64,000 nucleotides of DNA from contig NC_083531.1 of NCBI RefSeq assembly GCF_032362555.1, forward strand, positions 806,001-870,000, given 5' to 3'. The translations under genes were made by a program, and so were the position numbers. This document shows, piece by piece, positions 9,731 through 20,089 of this stretch. Every line of letters starts with the position of its first letter. The stretch's first letter is position 1. The notes below the pieces were generated by a model. It was not told where the DNA came from, made no database searches, and saw nothing but the letters and a program-made list of their open reading frames with translations. Source of the DNA: Amyelois transitella (taxonomy: Eukaryota > Arthropoda > Insecta > Lepidoptera > Pyralidae).

Positions 9731-12700
9731 ATGTTGAACACACTATGCAAAAACTACAAGATTCCATACAAAATATTATGCCTAACAAGTTATAATAATG
9801 TCCTAAAAATACAACTGAAAACGTGGGCCAGAAGTCCAGTATTTCTAAACCAAAGACTAGAATGTAGAGTGCATTCCACACAGAGTGATTCCCATAGACA
9901 AAAAGTTGTTATAGAGACAACAGTTCCTAAAATTGCCATAGACAAGAAGAAGTTAGATTTATGGAATACGGTTGAGCCGTACGTGAAACTTGCCAGATGG
10001 GACAAACCGATAGGTAAGTTTAGATTATAATTTAGGTTATCTATTTAAATCTCTATTCTATGTTTAAGCTGAACAAACAGCTGAATGTGGCCTTCCAGTC
10101 TTGTCGGCTCTGTCAGGGGAGTGATGAGTGATGTGATTATATGTTATGTTACATTTATTTATATATGTTAGGAACGAACCTCTGAGTTAGCAAAATAAAC
10201 AAATGCACTAAAAATGAAATTTAAAAAAATTGGTTTGTTTGAACGCGCTTATCTCAGGAACTACTGGCTGGAATTGAAATTTTTTTTTTGTTTAATAGAC
10301 CATTTATCGAAGAAGGCTTTAGACTACTATTAGGAGCAAAGAAATAATGGAGAATGTGAAAGAAAATGTGGGAAATTATTCATCCTTGAGGGCTTGAATG
10401 ATGCCTATTAATTTTTCCACGCACAGCTAGTTTAATATATGTATTCATCAAAAAATTACAAACTACATATCATTACAGATTTTTGACCAAATGCAATTGT
10501 GACGAGCGATGATGAGTATAATATAATGATTTGTTTGCAGGCGTGTACCTGTTGTACTGGCCGTGCACATGGTCCATAGCCCTGGGCTCGCTCCCCGGGA
10601 CCGTCCCGCTGCAAACCAGCCTGCAGACCGCGGCGCTGTTCCTGGTGGGAGCCGGGCTCATGAGAGGCGCGGGATGCACCATTAATGACTTGTGGGACAG
10701 GGATGTTGATGCGCAGGTACGATTTGAATACAGATGAAGGCCTTTGATCAAATTAAGGACGTCCTGGTAAAGGGTCAGGTCAAGAGTACCCGAAACCGCC
10801 GAGCTTGCATGAAGAGAGTTATGAATGTGGATGAAGCAAAGGAAGTGTGCAGAGATCGTGGCAAGTGGAAAGAGGTAGTCTCTGCCTACCCCTCCGGGAA
10901 AGAGGCGTGATTTTATGTATGTATGTATGTATGAAGGCCTTTCGTGCCGTGTGGTTCCCGGCACCAGTATAAAAAAGAATAGGACCAATTCGACTCTTTC
11001 CTATGGATGTCGTAAAAAGCGACTAAGGGATTGGCTTACCAACTTGGGATTCTTTTTTTGGCGATGGGCTAGCGACCTGTCACTGTTTGAGTCTCAATTC
11101 TATCATTAAGCCAAATACATAGCTGAGTGTGGCCTTTTCAAGACTGTTGGCTCTGTCTACCTCACAAGGGATATAGACGTGACCATATATATGTATATGT
11201 ATGTATGAAGGACTTTCGGTCAAGGGCACAAATTCGAATCCAGCCCGGCTATGTACCAATGCCTATTTTCAAATGTATGTACATTAGTTTGAATATTAAC
11301 CGATCCTCTTACATTGAGGGAAAACTTCGTGAGGAAACCTGCACACTCAGGCAATTGGATGTGAAACCATGATTGATCCAATAAGGGCTAGGTTTAACTG
11401 CAAAGGTTGCGGAGGTTAGATAGGAGTCGCTTCGTGTAAAAACCTGACTCACCCAATCCAGGGTCCATAGTCAAAGGCATACCCCGGGCTCTTCTCCAGA
11501 GTGGTGAGGATACAACCGGGACTTAAATCAGGAGGAAGAAGTCTCTACTATAATGTTTGGTCAGGTTTGTGCGTGCAAAGAACCATGTTTTTGTTTCTAG
11601 CGGAAGGTTATTCCAAAGCCGAGCAGAAGTTATATATATTTTTAACTAGAAGCCGCCCGAGACTTCGTCCGCATGGAAACCCTATCAATCCCGCGGGAAC
11701 TCCGGGATAAAAAGTAGCCTGTATGTCATTCTGGGTCTTCAGCATAAATACATAACATACCAAATTTCATCGTAATCGTGTCAGTAGTTTTAGCGTGAAA
11801 GTGTAACATACATCCACAGTGACATAGTCACAAACTTTCGCATTTATAATATTTTATTTATTTATTCTTTATTGTAACAATTACAATTTGTAAAGTACAA
11901 TAGGCGGACTTAATGCTACTTAATAGCATTATCTAACAGATAGTTTATTTATTTTTTTTACAGGTGGAGCGCACAAAAGACAGACCATTAGTGTCGGGCG
12001 TCATAACGTCCAAACAAGCCGTGTATTTTTTGGCGGCACAATTGACATTAGCGCTGGGAGTCTTGTTACAACTGAACTGTTACAGCGTCGCACTAGGCGC
12101 GAGTAGTATGCGTAAGTATACATACATACATACATATGGTCACGTCTATATCTTTTTTTTAAGGCGAGGGGCTAGCAACTTGTCACTATTTAAATCTCAA
12201 TTCTATCATTAAGCCAAATAGCTGAACATGGCCATTCAGTCTTTTCAAGACTGTTGGCTCTGCCTACTCCGCAAGGGCTATAGACGTGACCATATGTATG
12301 TAAATAATATCTTATATATAAAATTTTCGTGTCACAATGTTCGTTCCCGTACTCCTCCGAAACGGCTGGACCGATTCTCATGAAATTTTGTGAGCATATT
12401 GAGTAGGTCTGAGAATCTGCTAACATTTTTTTTTAACTAAAAATAACTTAAAAATTATTATTTATATGGCCGAACAACGTTTGCAGCTAGTGATAAATAA
12501 ATAAATAGCCGTGTGGTTTCCGGCACCAATACAAAAAAGAATAGGACCACTCCATCTCTTTCCCATGGATATCGTAAAAGGCGACTAAGGGATAGGCTTA
12601 CAAACTTGGAATTCTTTTTTAGGCGATGGGCTAGCAACCTATCAATATTTGGATCTCAATTCTGTCATCGAGCCAAACAGCTGAACGTGGCCTATCATCA

Positions 12701-15700
12701 GTCTTTTCAAGAATATTCTCTCTGTCTACTCCGCAAGGGATATAGACGTGACCATATATAAATATATACGGGACAAATTACATACACAGATTGAGTTAGC
12801 CTCCAAGTAAGTTCAAGACTTGTGTTACGAGATACTAACTCAACGGTACGGTATTTTATAATGAATACTTATATAGATAAACATTCAAGACCCAGGCCAA
12901 TCAGAAAAAGTTATTTTCTCATCATGCCATGGCCGGGATTCGAACCCGGGACCTCCGGTGTCACAGACGAGCGTATTACCGCTGCGCCACAGGGGCCAAA
13001 CGACCATATGAATATATGGGAAAGAGGCGTGATTTTATGTATGTATGTATGAATATATGTACTATGTGTATGTGATAAATAATATCTTGTTTCAGTGCTC
13101 GTCGTAACTTACCCGCTAGCGAAACGATTCACCAACTACCCTCAAATGTTCCTCGGAGCGACCTTCAACTGGGGGGCCTTATTAGGGTACACGGCCATAC
13201 AGGGCAGTTTGAACCCCAGCGTCTGCCTGCCTTTGTATGGAGCCGCCTTGGCTTGGACGGTCGTGTATGATACAATTTATGCGCATCAGGTCAGTAGAAG
13301 TTATATATATATATATATATATATATATCTATTCTAATATTATAAAGCTGAAGAGTTTATTTGTTTGAACGAGCTAATCTCGGGAACTACTGGTTCAAAT
13401 TAAAAAAATATTGAAAAATTTTGTGTTGAATAGACCATTTATGGAGGAAGGCTTTAGGCTTTATAACATCACGTTGCAACTATTAGGAGCGAAGAAATAA
13501 TGGTAAATTTGAAAAAAAAAACGGGGAAAATTACTCATTCTTGAGGGCTTCCGTTGCGTGCGCTGCGAAAACGGTTCAAGATACCAAAAATATATATATG
13601 AAAGAATTATTCCTCTTGAAAAAATCTAAAAAAAATTCCACGACAGTATACATATGTCTATCTTATAAGATTAACTCACTAGAACCGTTCTAATGGTAAT
13701 CAAAATTTATAAAGCTGAGGAGGCTGTTCGCAAAAATAAATGATGCCCAAAATAACTATTCCACGCGGACGAAGTCGCGGGAACAACTAGTCTATTCTAA
13801 TATTATAAAGCTGAAGAGTTTGTTTGTTTGTTTGAACGCGCTAATATCAGGAACTTCTGGTTCGAATTGAAAAATTCTTTTTGTGTTGAATAGACCATCT
13901 TCGAGGAAGGCTTTAGGCTATATCACATCACGCTGCAACTATAAGGAGCGAAGCAATAATGGAAAATGTGAAAAAAAAACGGGGAGAATTATTCTGCTAC
14001 ATACATCCTTGAGGGCTTTAATGATGCCCAAAATAACTATTCCACGCGGACGAAGACGCGGGCGCAGCTAGTGGTTCAATGAAGGGTTTTATCTATCTAT
14101 CTATGACGGCCTCTTTGGCTCAGCGGCAGTACGCTTGTCTGTGACACCGGAGGTCCCGGGTTTGAATCCCGGTCAGGGCATGATGAAAAAAGAACTTTTT
14201 CTGATTGGCCTGAGTTTTGGATGTTTATCTATATAAGTATTTATTATAAAATATATTATCGTTGAGTTAGTATCTCGTAACACAAGTCTCGAACTTACTT
14301 CGAGGCTAACTCAATCAGTGTAAATTGTCCCGTAGGTATATATTTATATTTATTTATATTTATCTATCCACCCCGCAAAGGATATAGACGTAACTTACTA
14401 TGTAGTTAGTTACGTATATGTAAATAAATCCAGTTATTTACATACCTACTATTATTTACCTTTATTTGCCTACCCCTCCGGGAAAGAGGCTTGATTTTAT
14501 GCATGCATGTATTTACATACGTACATATATACATATATGTATATGTAGGTATGTAAATAACTTCTAATTTCCCTTTTTCATCTCCCAACTAACAGGACAA
14601 ACTGGACGACGCCCGCATCGGCATGAAATCCACCGCGCTGACTTTCGGCGCTCGCACGAAACCCGTGCTGGCGGCGTGTCTGTGCGGCAGCGGCGCCGCT
14701 CTGGCCGCCGCCGGAGTCTCCGCCGGACTAGCGGCGCCGCACTACGTCGCTGTAGCCGCTTACGTGGCGCACGTGGGGAGGCAGGTGAGGCCTGGTTAAC
14801 GATATGTATAATATACATATAGGTTTTTAAACCTGAAATCAATGATCTGATGAATGAATGTCTATGATCAGCGCGTGCAAACAAACAAACTCTTTAGCTT
14901 AAGTATTGTAATATAAGTATATAAGTATTGATAAACAAGATAAATACAAATATATTTATTTGCCAATAAAATAAGAATTGAGATCCAAGTAGTGACAGGT
15001 TCCTAGCACATAGTCTCAAAAAACCCCAAGTTTATAAGCCTATCCCTTAGTACCCTTTTACGACATCCATAGGAAAGACATATTCATCTTTTTACTACGC
15101 TTTTATATTAGCTTGGGTTGTATGTATGTATGTATGTAACGGAATCTTTGAGCTTAATTTTCACTGATTTCTAAACGTCTGATCAACTTGAAACTTTGCA
15201 CACGTATCAAGGACCGATGACAATGCAATATTTTGATAAGAGTTTCTCATTATCCTTATTAAAACTGCCAGGATTAATAAATTCATTTTTAGATCCTTCG
15301 TATGAGAGTAAGAGAGACAGAGATAGCACCAGTGCCAGTAATCTCCATACAAGAAACCAAGAAGTTCTGACGTATAAGGAGTCCAAAAAGAGATGTAATA
15401 TATTTCCATATAATGTTACTATTAACCTGAGGCTTTTTTATTTCATCGCATCGCTCCATTTAGAATTACCATTAGAAACAATAGTAGAATTAGTAGAATA
15501 TTTTAAAACAATAAAAAATATATAAGTAATAAAACAAAAATAATAAATGAAAATTGAACAACTAAATTTACAACAATACAAGAATAAAGTTACTACCTAC
15601 AGAACTTTGTGATATTTAATACGTATTTAACATATTAATGCAATTCTTGAATTAACATTAGGTATCTTTTGCCTATTTTTAATAGCAACACTGTAATACT

Positions 15701-17450
15701 CGTTTAAGAAATGAGTGACATTTATTTATGTCAAATAAGTTTTGCAGTAAGTTTCGAATTCGATTAGAAAACCTGTAAACTTTCTTTCTGTTTTTTTATA
15801 CCGGTGCCTATGTATTTGCACTTTGTTTTGTGCTGATAACTTGTCGTTATTTGTAGTTTGGAATCTTCCGTTGAGTCGAGCTTTGTTCTTCCGGATATTC
15901 GTGTGATTTTATCATCTGAGATTGGACTCTGACTGTGTTCACTGTGTTATGCAGATAGGACTCCTGTAAAAAGTACCTGATTATTTGAGATAGGAGTCCC
16001 AAGTTTGTGTTTGTTTTTGTGAAAGACAGTTTTACAACGAAAGTGCCACGATGTCTTCCGATAAACATTGTTGCGTTCCTGGTTGTAAAGGCAGTGGAGG
16101 TATGTTTGAAATATTTTTGTTCCTGTATCAATCTGCCTCTTAATCTTGTGGTTTGATTCCTGGCAAGGCCACAATCGAAAATTATTATGTTTGCTGGATA
16201 ATCAAAAATATTATTAACAGTGATTTATCACTATAAAATTCTTTTCAACTGGGTTTAACAATCATCATACATACATATAATCACGTCTATATCCCTTGCG
16301 GGGTAGACAGAGCCAACAGTCTTGTAAAGACTGATAGGCCACGTTCAGCTATTTGGATTTAAGATAGAATTGAGATTCAAATAGTGACAGGTTGCAAGCC
16401 CATCGCCTAAAAAAGAATCATCATTATGAGAATATTATGAGATTTAATCCAATCAGGCCACATATAACTTTAAGAAAGTTAGTTGTGAAAACCTCCGGCG
16501 ATGGGCGCATGGTTGCGAAAGTTTTTTCTAGTAAGATAGTTATACTAGAAGTGTTAACTTCCAAAAAATAATTGTATAAAAAAACTAAAAAACTACGCGT
16601 TTTATTGCTAATCGAACTAAAAAATAGAAAATAAATAATAGTTTAAAAAAAACTAAAAAACTACGCTTTATTGCTAATCAAACTAAAAAATAGAAAATAA
16701 AAATTAATGACAAAGGAATTATAAAACAGTAGTAGTAAGTCGAACAATCAGTTATAGTCAATTACCTCTGATTAAAATTATAACAAAATTAAATTTATAA
16801 ACAAAACAATTTAAATCTGAGTAAAAAGCGTGGGGTGCCTGATGTAGTAAATATTAAAATCATTCTATTAGCATATATTTATGACAAGAGAGTTATGAAA
16901 ATGAAGTAAAATGCACCCCACGCTTTTTACTCTGATTTAAATTGTTTTGTTTAAAAATTTAATTTTGTTATAATTTTAATCAGAGGTAATTGACTATAAC
17001 TGATTGTTCGATTTACTACTACTGTTTTATAATTCCTTTGTCATTAATTTTTATTTTCTATTTTTTAGTTTGATTAGCAATAAAGCGTAGTTTTTTAGTT
17101 TTTTTTAATTTGTGTTGGTGCCGGGAACCACACGTCATAATTACAATTACAAATAAAAAATAAATAAATTCATATGAAATTTTTTTGTGTGAGTATTCGA
17201 ATACATAATTTTAATAAAAAAAGAAAATCAACACTAACAACTTATTTATGTTATTTCATTGTTACAGATCTACACGCTGGACGTGGACAATCCTGACGAC
17301 TGCGCCAAAAAGTTCAAATCTAACTCCTTAGTCGGCCTTATTATCTTATTAGGCATCGTAGGAGGCGGCTACCAGCAATATATCGACAACAGGGAGAAGA
17401 ATAAAGGCAAAGAAAACTTGGATGTGGTCAAAAGCTGCGTTTTTAGCTAA
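9731..17450 (+). CDS. COQ2: COQ2, 4-hydroxybenzoate polyprenyltransferase, mitochondrial (6 exons)
   Basis: Joins the polyprenyl tail to 4-hydroxybenzoate in coenzyme Q synthesis, in the inner mitochondrial membrane. Exons: 9731-10013, 10541-10716, 11964-12111, 13096-13289, 14596-14784, 17268-17450; all introns are GT-AG and the phases agree, giving 390 aa. The N-terminus is basic and lacks acidic residues, as expected for a mitochondrial presequence. [19 protein letters not shown] opens the UbiA domain. The first Asp-rich motif NDLWDRDVD is at 143-151; the second, [17 protein letters not shown], is at 260-276. Both bind Mg-prenyl diphosphate. Hydrophobic segments fit the multi-helix UbiA fold. 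Length is normal for animal COQ2. A likely 3' splice site at 9705 implies a 5' UTR intron. Possible poly(A) signal: AATAAA at 19096-19101. Introns are filled with repeats listed separately. Confidence 0.95.
10079..10160 (+). repeat. Family A fragment
   Basis: Only the 3' part of the family (ACAGCTGAATGTGGCC to GTGATTATATG), in COQ2 intron 1. Confidence 0.6.
10225..10431 (+). mobile_element. Helitron-like fragment (family D)
   Basis: Lacks the 5' end. It carries the family D body (GAACGCGC...CAGGAACTACTGG, AGGCTTTAG, ATTATTCATCCTTGAGGGC) and ends CACGCACAGCTAG before T; the sequence of the 3' hairpin is degenerate. Confidence 0.7.
10737..10935 (+). mobile_element. LINE 3' end (family C), 5' truncated
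   Basis: Encodes the C-terminus of an endonuclease-RT protein ([20 protein letters not shown]...YPSGKEA, then stop), followed by GCGTGATTTTATG and a (TATG)n tail. Lies in COQ2 intron 2, just past the exon 2 donor, and is followed at once by a family A copy. Confidence 0.78.
10938..11207 (+). mobile_element. Family A element (SINE-like), near full length
   Basis: Reference description for family A. The 5' end is GTGCCGTGTGGTTCCCGGCAC, itself a short inverted repeat. Internal blocks follow: AATAGGACCA, ATGGATGTCGTAAAA, GCGACTAAGGGAT, GGCGATGGGCTAG, CACTRTTTGARTCTC, GCTGAACGTGGCC, TTGGCTCTGTCTACC, and the 3' end ATATAGACGTGACCATATATATG. Copies are ~260 bp, non-coding, often 5' truncated and end in (TATG)n, as expected for a SINE. 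No clear pol III box pair was found, so the class is inferred. Confidence 0.75.
11208..11530 (+). repeat. Family F interspersed repeat
   Basis: Marked by CACAAATTCGAATCCAGCC near the 5' end, GAGGAAACCTGCACA, TGCAAAGGTTGCGGAGG, GTCGCTTCGTGTAAAAACC and CCCCGGGCTCTTCTCCAGAG. Near copies are at 29115-29450 and 39165-39365. Non-coding. The GGTTCGAATCC-like start hints at a tRNA-type box B, but this is weak. Confidence 0.6.
11640..11875 (-). mobile_element. Helitron-like element, second subfamily
   Basis: Reads ACTAGAAGCCGCCCGAGACTT...CGTCCGCATGG at the left, i.e. a Helitron 3' end (CTAG preceded by a GC-rich hairpin) on the minus strand. It continues through ACTCCGGGATAAAAAGTAGCC and ends in the AT-rich TTTATAATATT part near 11860. 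A relative lies at 37600-37755. Confidence 0.6.
11878..11940 (-). repeat. LINE 3'-end fragment
   Basis: TATTTATTCTTTATTG followed by GGCGGACTTAATGC is the reverse of a LINE 3' end like family G (GCATTAAGTCCGCC then AATAAA). Confidence 0.5.
12140..12298 (+). repeat. Family A, 5' truncated
   Basis: Begins within the GGCGAGGGGCTAGC block and ends GACGTGACCATATGTATG. In COQ2 intron 3. Confidence 0.7.
12302..12495 (+). mobile_element. Helitron-like element, third subfamily
   Basis: TATCTTATATATAAAATT, then GGCTGGACCGATTCTCATG, ending AACGTTTGCAGCTAG before T. The terminal AGCTAG and the A/T context resemble a Helitron end; the class is inferred. Confidence 0.45.
12508..12757 (+). repeat. Family A copy
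   Basis: From GCCGTGTGGTTTCCGGC to GACGTGACCATATA; COQ2 intron 3. Confidence 0.75.
12767..12998 (-). mobile_element. tRNA-derived SINE (family B)
   Basis: Reference description for family B. Read on the minus strand, it starts with a tRNA-like head: box A TGGCGCAGCGGTAATACGC and box B GGTTCGAATCC, with correct spacing for a pol III promoter. A non-tRNA body follows (AAAAAGTT..CTGATTGG, GTTGAGTTAGTATCTCG, AAGTTC..ACTTACTT), then GTAATTTGTCCCGTATATA and an AT-rich tail. Located in COQ2 intron 3. Confidence 0.85.
13300..13327 (+). repeat. (TA)n microsatellite
   Basis: Pure TA run just downstream of the COQ2 exon 4 donor, abutting the first Helitron of a tandem pair. Confidence 0.85.
13328..13790 (+). 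mobile_element. Helitron (family D), first of a tandem pair
   Basis: Reference description for family D. 5' TCTATTCTAATATTATAAAG, body with GAACGAGCTAATCTC, GGAACTACTGG, AGACCATTTAT, AGGCTTTAGGC and AACTATTAGGAGCGAAG; 3' hairpin CGCGGACGAAGTCGCG then CTAG. The 5'-TC / CTAG-3' ends, lack of terminal inverted repeats and hairpin ~10 bases from the 3' end are Helitron hallmarks. No Rep/helicase frame, so non-autonomous. COQ2 intron 4. Confidence 0.82.
13791..14071 (+). mobile_element. Helitron (family D), second of a tandem pair
   Basis: Starts TCTATTC directly after the CTAG of the preceding copy and ends GGCGCAGCTAG before T. Shorter than its partner, with the same body blocks. Confidence 0.82.
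14107..14365 (+). mobile_element. tRNA-derived SINE (family B)
   Basis: CGGCCTCTTTGGCTCAGCGG, GGTTTGAATCCCGGTC (one change in box B) and tail AATTGTCCCGTAGG followed by (TTTATA)n. COQ2 intron 4. Confidence 0.82.
14985..15120 (-). repeat. Family A fragment, degenerate
   Basis: AATTGAGATCC...GCCTATCCCTTAG...TTTTACGACATCCATAGG on the minus strand; both ends are missing. COQ2 intron 5. Confidence 0.6.
16268..16430 (-). repeat. Family A, truncated
   Basis: CATACATATAATCACGTC to CGCCTAAAAAAGAATC. The sequence breaks off there; a further piece with the family 5' end (GTGCCGGGAACCACACG) is at 17118-17134, beyond the foldback element, so the copy may have been split. Confidence 0.65.
16643..17108. 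mobile_element. Foldback (long inverted repeat) element
   Basis: Two ~196-bp arms, 16643-16838 and 16913-17108, are near-perfect reverse complements (inner ends AAAAAGCGTGGGGTGC and GCACCCCACGCTTTTT) around a 74-base spacer. A third partial arm copy lies at about 16578-16642 in direct orientation to the left arm. No transposase. A MITE or foldback element in COQ2 intron 5; the class was not determined. Confidence 0.8.
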
Positions 17451-19330
17451 AACAAATATAACACATAGGAATTGTGAGGTGTTTTTTTAGAAACTCAAAA
17501 TTAGATCGATATTGAAATTAGGGTTATTTATTTGTTGTTACATTGGGTGTAGCTCGAAGATCTATTTTACGTAAGCAAGCAACAAATATAAGTCTGTTAA
17601 TAACCTAACTTGATTGATAATGGGGCTTATTCGCTTACGTCGGCAGGTAATAAATCTCTGTCTTTCTTTTTGGTTCAAATCAGAGTTAGAAAGGGAGGGA
17701 AGATAAGGCATGTGCCTTATTCGTGAAAAAACGTTGTTATTTGCCGATTCAGTGAGTCGATATGTGAGTATGATTTAAATGTCATCATAAATGCTATTTT
17801 CCGAACTTTGTCAGATACCAGTCGTTTCTCGTCTAACATTTCTCGCCTGAGACACGATGTTTCTTACCTTGAACATGATATTTCTCGTCATAAGAGCGAT
17901 GCTTTATAGTAAAAAAGTTAACTTTCTCATAAGATACCAATGTTAACGTCAAAGATGCGTCTTTTCTTATCAAAAGAGCAAGTGGAGAATGATTGTAAAT
18001 CAATGTTTCCACTATAATTTGTTACTTATCATTATTTATTACTTTTATTTTATAAACCATATTAATATTTTAAATAACCGAAATTTGGGACAGCTTAAAG
18101 ACACACAAGTATTTATGCAAATTTTTTTATATCAATGAAATGATAAACTGAAATTTCAAAGTTACTTTAAATTGAACAAATATTGTCACGATATGAGTGA
18201 GTGTTACTACTTTTGTAAATGTGTGTTATTGCATAAACAATTTATAATTGCATTAGTAATTTTGACTTTTAGCGATTAATGGTTATTTGAACGGGTATAA
18301 TAATTGTCACCAGTAGAAGTATAAGACGGCGTATTTTATTAGAAAAAATAAATAAAAATATTTAAATGTACAAGATACCTTTGACAAATATTTGTATAAT
18401 AAAATGATTCGTTGATTTATAATTAGAATTAGTTTTAAACAAGTGGCTGTGTTAATATTTATATATTAGCAGTTGTCAACTTTTGTTCCTAAATATAGTT
18501 AATTGGGTTTTAGTTTTTTAATTTAGGAATATAGTTTCAATTATTAATTTTTTTTTTCATACAAAGCGCACTTTTAAATAAAAAGCATGTTAGTTGAGCT
18601 TAAAACGACAAATACAACTTTAAAAAAAATTATATCGATAATCCAATAGTGAAAAATCAAGGTCGTGACCTGAGGCGTACCCCAAGCTCCTATCCAGGGA
18701 TATGATAAAAATGGCAGAAATTGTGTCAGGAGGAAGATATTGATCCGAGAGAAAAACATGGAAGAAAATCTTATATAAATTTAGATAAAATAATGTGAAA
18801 ATTATTAAGCGAACACTTTGGAAAAACAATATTTTTATAGTTTTAATTTTTTTAATGGTGCCTAGTGTATTTTTCTAACTACATCCTACTTCTAACGTTT
18901 ATACCCTTATGGTTGAACCTTCTTATTGGTTTTTAAAACAATTTAAAAAAATACATGAATAAGTTAATAACAAAATAATCGAAAATATATTTTGTACTTT
19001 CCTGGAAAACAAAAATTTCTTTTTTTATACCTACTTATCACTTATGTTCTTTAGAGATATTGTGTTTGTGTGCGTCTAGTCATTAGATTTTGTATAATAA
19101 ACAATTTGTACAAATTTCTTTTATTTTTATTTCCATTAGCGGTGCCACAGACGTGCCAAAGTCGCAGATTATGTACCTTTATAACAGTGAGAAACTTTCA
19201 TAACCGGTTCAATGAAACAAAGTTACTATACCTCTTTATGATATAAGTATTGATTTAAAGGTTTTCTACCACAGAGGTTTTATACGAGAGGAAAGATGAC
19301 ATGCCTTGTTTGAGTTTGAAAAGACACCCA
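17451..19330. other. COQ2 3' flank, no further gene seen
   Basis: AT-rich, with several AATAAA signals (about 18346 and 19096). Most likely COQ2 3' UTR grading into intergenic DNA. A weak family F fragment (GAGGCGTACCCCAAGCTCC) lies near 18655-18745. Confidence 0.5.
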
Positions 19331-19339
19331 CATTAAGTT

Positions 19340-19845
19340 GTTTAAGATTTATTTTTGCTGCCACACCTCTGGACAACTGTGATGATTTATTTAGAATCAA
19401 ACTTCCATGAGCATTTCACTATGTCTGCGTACTCCTCTGTTCCGGTCTACTTTTTTGGAGAAATCTTTCCAGGTTCAGGCTGTGAGGCTCTGGAATGCTC
19501 TTCCTGAAATGATTAGGAGAGCTCCTAGTCGCTCTGCGTTCAAACATGCTGTGAAGGGGTTCTTTCTTCGGCAGATTAATGATGGGTCATCCTAATTATA
19601 TATGTTATATATTTTATGTATGTATATGTATTTATAGTGTATATTATGTATCTTGTATGTATTTACGCATTTTTTTTTGGAATGTATGTATTTTGTCTGT
19701 ATGCATGTGCACTTTATCGCACCACCAACTTAGTTTTTTCTGTTTGGTCAGCTGGTTGACTGGTAGAGAATGCCAAGCGGCATTAAGTCCGCCTTTTGTA
19801 CATTTTTGTTTTTGTGCAATAAAGTTTAAATAAATAAATAAATAT
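19340..19845 (+). mobile_element. LINE 3' end (family G), 5' truncated
   Basis: Encodes a retrotransposon C-terminus (STFLEKSFQVQAVRLWN, LPEMIRRAPSRSAFKHAVK) ending at 19593-19595, a pattern common to Jockey/CR1-type LINEs. A 250-base 3' UTR with GCGGCATTAAGTCCGCC follows, then AATAAAGTTTAAATAAATAA. A second copy of this 3' end is at 25740-26275. Confidence 0.75.
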
Positions 19846-19849
19846 GTCT

Positions 19850-20085
19850 ATGCTGGGACTAACTCGTCCCACTATGGGTGTGAAGACCTAGACGAACGTA
19901 TCTTGATCAAATTAAGGACGTCCTGGCAAAGGGTCAGGTCAAGAGTACCCGAAACCGCCGAGCTTGCATGAAGAGAGTTATAAATGTGAATGAAGTGAAG
20001 GAAGTATGCAGAGATCGTGGCAAGTGGAAAGAGGTAGTCTCTGCCTACCCCTCCGCGAGAGAGGCTTGATTTTATGTACATATGT
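19850..20085 (+). mobile_element. LINE 3' end (family C)
   Basis: Longer copy, starting at the segment for [13 protein letters not shown] in other copies, and ending TGATTTTATGTACATATGTATG. Confidence 0.75.
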
Positions 20086-20089
20086 ATGT

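Noticed and set aside
10473-10988. 171-residue minus-strand ORF
   Set aside because: Antisense to COQ2 exon 2 and repeats; composed of complements of LINE C and family A.
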